Assembly (NCBI GenBank): GCA_001802655.1
Contig: MGZO01000009.1
Span: 18,071 to 34,783 of the forward strand
Length of the DNA: 16,713 nucleotides
Source of the DNA: Hydrogenophilales bacterium RIFOXYD1_FULL_62_11
Lineage (GTDB): Bacteria > Pseudomonadota > Gammaproteobacteria > Burkholderiales > Thiobacillaceae
Direction of reading: 5' to 3'
This document shows, piece after piece, positions 14,252-16,713 of the stretch. The position numbers were made by a program, and so were the translations under genes. Numbering within the stretch: position 1 is the stretch's first letter; each line of letters begins with the position of its first letter. The notes beneath the pieces are model-generated. The model saw only the letters and a list, made by a program, of their open reading frames with translations. It did not search any database and was not told the DNA's origin.

Positions 14252-15991
14252 ATGGCAGGTAACCTCATTTACCTTTTCATGTGGGGATACCAAGAGAGTT
14301 ATAGGATAAGCATCCAGCAGCTGGCGCGAAACGTCCTCAAGGAGCTTGGCGCAGAGGCGGATGCTGAGGTTCTTCTTGTTGGAGCGCGAAGCCCCAACAG
14401 CAAAAATCCAAACCAAGTATGTGTAGAGCCAGAAGATGGACAATGGCCACTATCCGTGTTTGATGGGTTGCTGGATTCGGTTGAAACGACTTACCAGAGC
14501 CACCACTTGCAGAACATAGTTTATGGCGATGAGCCAAGCATGCGTGACAAGCCGGAATGGATGCGCCGCGACTCCGTGCGCACATCGGTTGCTATGGCGC
14601 TTGAAACCTTTGACACAGCACACAACGTGACGTCCTTCTGTGGCGAAGCTCGACGTGTCGGTGATTACTACGTCACTCCAGTGGTGCAGGTCCCCAATGC
14701 AACCTTTGTTCAGTTTCCAGCCTTATCCCCAAAGCCCATTAACGAGGGACAGCGCGGATACGGATTTCGTAGCCTAATACATGCGGCGATGCACGCGGTT
14801 CTTCATGAGGCTACCGAAGAATTGCACAACCCAGATCCGGGGCGTTTTAGTCATCGCAGCATTAGAAGTGCAGAGGAGATCGTCCGCATTGCTGCAAAGG
14901 ACTTCCTGCATACGCCAGGACTATCGATCGAGCGCCAATATATCCATACCGATCTTTTCGATGCCTTGAACCTTGTCTCATCTCTTATGTACGAGGGAGC
15001 GAAAGGCATTGGTCATCTCGTTCTCGTCGATCCGGAAAACGAAGTGGTCGATTTCCTGGCGAAGTTTACTGAGCCAGTGCCTTTTCGTGAGCCACGATGG
15101 GTTCGTAAGGTGCTTCAGATGGCAACGACAGGTGTTGGAATCATCGCAAACAGCCAATACATATTTGGGCTTGGACAGTTGACGGAATCGCATAGCCCTA
15201 GCGCGCAGGATGCGTTCACGGTTGCCTTTATCGATCACTATCACTGGGAGCTACGTTGCGGCGACCTAGTTCTGCTCCGAAGTCACTACGCAGTGCCTAG
15301 ACTTCCTCAAGAGCCGTTCGACAAAGCAGCCTTCTTAGCAAACTATGCTCGGCTGTTTTCTCTGTCGTCACAAGAAGATGGGCTGCACTTATGGAGTTTA
15401 CTGCTGGCACAGATTCGCCAAGAGCACGGCAGCATGATCGTGGTCACAGAAGATGCGGCCAGCGAAGCGCGCCGGCTTAGCAAACAAGGTACCAATATCT
15501 CGCCAGTTCGGCTTTCCGAGGCGTTGCTTCGAAGTGTCAGCGGTATCGACGGAACCATACTGCTCGATCCCCGTGGGTTTTGCCATGCAATAGGAGTCAT
15601 TTTGGATGGTGGGGCAAGCGACACGTGCACGCCCTCAAGAGGATCGCGATACAACTCCGGGGTGCGCTATGTGCAGGAGGGGCGCTATCGAAGGCTCGCC
15701 ATTGTTGTGTCGGATGATCGCACCGTCGACATCATTCCTCCGCTCAGACGCTTGGTCAGTCGTGAATTACTTGAGCGACACATTGCAACCTTGGAAGCCG
15801 CGAGGAACTATCACGACTCCCGAAACTGGCTCGACAACCATCGCTTCTACATCAATGCTGAGCAATGTGAGCGCGTCAACATAGCTATGGTCAAACTCGA
15901 TGCCCACCCGAGAGAGGTAGGCCGGATCTATCTTGGCACAGTGACGTTTGAAGCTCACCCCGAGATGGATGATAGCTATCTTTGTGATTAA
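14252..15991 (+). CDS. DisA-type diadenylate cyclase (DAC)-domain protein with long N-terminal putative sensor region
   Basis: 579 residues; GGAGGAG is correctly spaced before the ATG. The C-terminal part (~390-520) is a DisA_N/DAC domain: a G-S-M-I-V-V-T-E strand, the DGA-like motif at 433-435 (DGTILLDPRGFCHAIGVILD), a motif at 464-470 (GSRYNSG) in place of the GTRHRAA of classical DisA/CdaA, and LAIVVSDDRTVDIIPPL. Classical enzymes make c-di-AMP from two ATP. The metal-binding Asp433 is retained, but the RHR residues that contact ATP are changed to R-Y-N, so activity and product are uncertain. Residues 1-~380 resemble no enzyme I know; DAC proteins with such uncharacterised N-terminal regions were described as probable sensor (DACN-type) domains in comparative genomics of conflict systems. 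Residues ~520-579 form a helical tail. It lies 69 nt after the CD-NTase gene on the same strand, so it may belong to the CBASS locus. Confidence 0.85.
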   Translation: MAGNLIYLFMWGYQESYRISIQQLARNVLKELGAEADAEVLLVGARSPNSKNPNQVCVEPEDGQWPLSVFDGLLDSVETTYQSHHLQNIVYGDEPSMRDKPEWMRRDSVRTSVAMALETFDTAHNVTSFCGEARRVGDYYVTPVVQVPNATFVQFPALSPKPINEGQRGYGFRSLIHAAMHAVLHEATEELHNPDPGRFSHRSIRSAEEIVRIAAKDFLHTPGLSIERQYIHTDLFDALNLVSSLMYEGAKGIGHLVLVDPENEVVDFLAKFTEPVPFREPRWVRKVLQMATTGVGIIANSQYIFGLGQLTESHSPSAQDAFTVAFIDHYHWELRCGDLVLLRSHYAVPRLPQEPFDKAAFLANYARLFSLSSQEDGLHLWSLLLAQIRQEHGSMIVVTEDAASEARRLSKQGTNISPVRLSEALLRSVSGIDGTILLDPRGFCHAIGVILDGGASDTCTPSRGSRYNSGVRYVQEGRYRRLAIVVSDDRTVDIIPPLRRLVSRELLERHIATLEAARNYHDSRNWLDNHRFYINAEQCERVNIAMVKLDAHPREVGRIYLGTVTFEAHPEMDDSYLCD

Positions 15992-16350
15992 GGAAGGGCT
16001 GGGAGGCAGCTGTCGGGTTCCGCCGGTTGACTAGCTAGGGGAGCGGATGTTCGCAACGTGGGCCCCGACGAATGTCCGGTTGACGGCCCGAATCCACCCA
16101 CCAATTGAATCCGCGCCGAACATGAGACGTTCGCCTCAAACCGTCTGAACTCACTTCCTGCGAGCCCTCCGCCACTCCAAAGGCGGTACTGGATCAGCAT
16201 CAGTCCATACCCCACCTTGGAAACCCTGGCACTCTCCTCGGCCTTCCCGTAGCTCAACCGGTCGTCAAGGATTTGCTCGTTCATATACTTCCTGTAGTGC
16301 CATCCACAGCCGCGCCGGATCTGTTCAAGGGTAGGCGTCTCTGCGCTCAC
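15988..16350 (-). CDS. Small hypothetical protein overlapping the TIR gene
   Basis: 120 codons. The GTG start overlaps the TGA stop of the upstream TIR gene (GTGA at 16347-16350), a classic arrangement for translational coupling, which is the main reason to accept it. The first ~75 residues look protein-like (TLEQIRRGCGWHYRKYMNEQ, then ILDDRLSYGKAEESARVSKVG). The last ~40 are low-complexity Ser/Pro/Gly and may be read-through of non-coding DNA. The stop overlaps the stop codon of the convergent cyclase gene. No family recognised; it could be the regulator or partner of the TIR protein, or the frameshifted end of a longer protein. Confidence 0.5.
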   Translation of the reverse strand: MSAETPTLEQIRRGCGWHYRKYMNEQILDDRLSYGKAEESARVSKVGYGLMLIQYRLWSGGGLAGSEFRRFEANVSCSARIQLVGGFGPSTGHSSGPTLRTSAPLASQPAEPDSCLPALP

Positions 16351-16712
16351 TCGATCCCGGCGGATTTCATTGAGATTAGACGGGAAATGATGAACCTTGC
16401 GACTGCAGATTCATCGTGGCGTTGCGCGTCAATGTAACCGTCATGCGAGAAGACTCCGTCGATTGAAGCATCATCGAATCGAACGAACATCAGTTGATCG
16501 TCTCGTCGCTGTTTGATGATTTCTCGAATTGCTCTCCATTCGAGTCCACACCATTCCTTTGAGGAGTACTCGGCGGATAGGAAGACCACGACAAGTTCAC
16601 TATTCTTGCGATAGATGTCCTGGAGCAACGTGTCCAGGTTCGGTCGGGCAAGTTGAGCCTGGTAGTCAAGGTCATAGAAGACCGAGTCAGGTCCAAGCGC
16701 GTCTCGGAGACT
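16347..16712 (-). CDS. TIR-domain protein, C-terminal part (5' end outside window)
   Basis: The frame is open to the window edge, giving at least 121 residues; the TTG inside it at 16628 is not the start. The sequence follows the order of a TIR domain: SVFYDLDYQAQLARPNLDTL, then a helix and strand LVVVFLSAEYSSKEWC, then the helix GLEWRAIREIIKQ, whose Glu is the likely NADase catalytic residue, then QLMFVRFDD. TIR domains of this type hydrolyse NAD+ or make cyclic ADP-ribose variants in several anti-phage systems (Thoeris, TIR-CBASS, short Argonaute systems) and can also be adaptors. The domain ends close to the stop at 16347, so any other domain must be N-terminal, outside the window. It is convergent with the CBASS/DAC genes, so it is probably a separate system. 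Confidence 0.85.
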   Translation of the reverse strand, partial: SLRDALGPDSVFYDLDYQAQLARPNLDTLLQDIYRKNSELVVVFLSAEYSSKEWCGLEWRAIREIIKQRRDDQLMFVRFDDASIDGVFSHDGYIDAQRHDESAVARFIISRLISMKSAGIE

Positions 16713-16713
16713 T

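Overview
The window looks like an accessory (defence-island type) region of a Proteobacterium, most likely beta- or gamma-proteobacterial. This rests on gene families, not on any lineage marker: an RHS core with 'SEDPIG...NPLIYVDPEG' architecture, an IS3-type OrfA start, a REP-associated tyrosine transposase and an XRE-type regulator of a kind common in those groups. Composition changes along the window: the RHS core and the transposase are GC-rich, while the RHS tail, the Sel1 gene and the intergenic stretches are visibly richer in AT. Gene content is dominated by conflict and mobility functions.

Layout. (1) Positions 1-2390: the 3' part of an RHS/YD-repeat gene with an exchanged-looking C-terminal tail, followed after 3 nt by a Sel1-repeat gene. 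(2) 2378-3565: debris of mobile elements, namely the start of an IS3-family element cut off inside orfA and a REP-associated tyrosine transposase broken by a frameshift near 2783. (3) 3566-5150: a leftward XRE-type regulator in otherwise poorly coding DNA. (4) 5151-9823: three consecutive rightward hydrolase genes, each with a G-rich ribosome binding site: a subtilase-like S8 peptidase (split by a frameshift in a run of eight G), an alpha/beta hydrolase with a Ser-Asp-His set, and a caspase-like C14 peptidase with a long C-terminal extension. This cassette is the best candidate in the window for a poorly described system. (5) 9824-11250: decayed coding DNA, a small Ala/Pro/Lys-rich putative DNA-binding protein and an intergenic region with a near-palindrome, DnaA-box-like 9-mers and a duplicated 17-mer. 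(6) 11263-11853: a flavodoxin-fold NAD(P)H oxidoreductase. (7) 12311-15991: a CBASS-type core (patatin-like phospholipase plus CD-NTase) followed after 69 nt by a DisA-type diadenylate-cyclase-domain protein with a long N-terminal region. (8) 15988-16713: a leftward TIR-domain gene running off the window edge, with a small translationally overlapping ORF converging on the cyclase gene.

How the genes may work together. In the right-hand module the CD-NTase would make a cyclic oligonucleotide on infection and the patatin-like enzyme would attack membranes in response; this is established for the family. The adjacent DAC-domain protein is either a second nucleotide-signal gene belonging to the same locus or an independent neighbour. 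In the left-hand module a degenerate-looking subtilase, a lipase-like hydrolase and a caspase are plausibly a proteolysis-triggered cell-killing or defence cassette. That is inference from gene order only; no phage-sensing component is visible in it.
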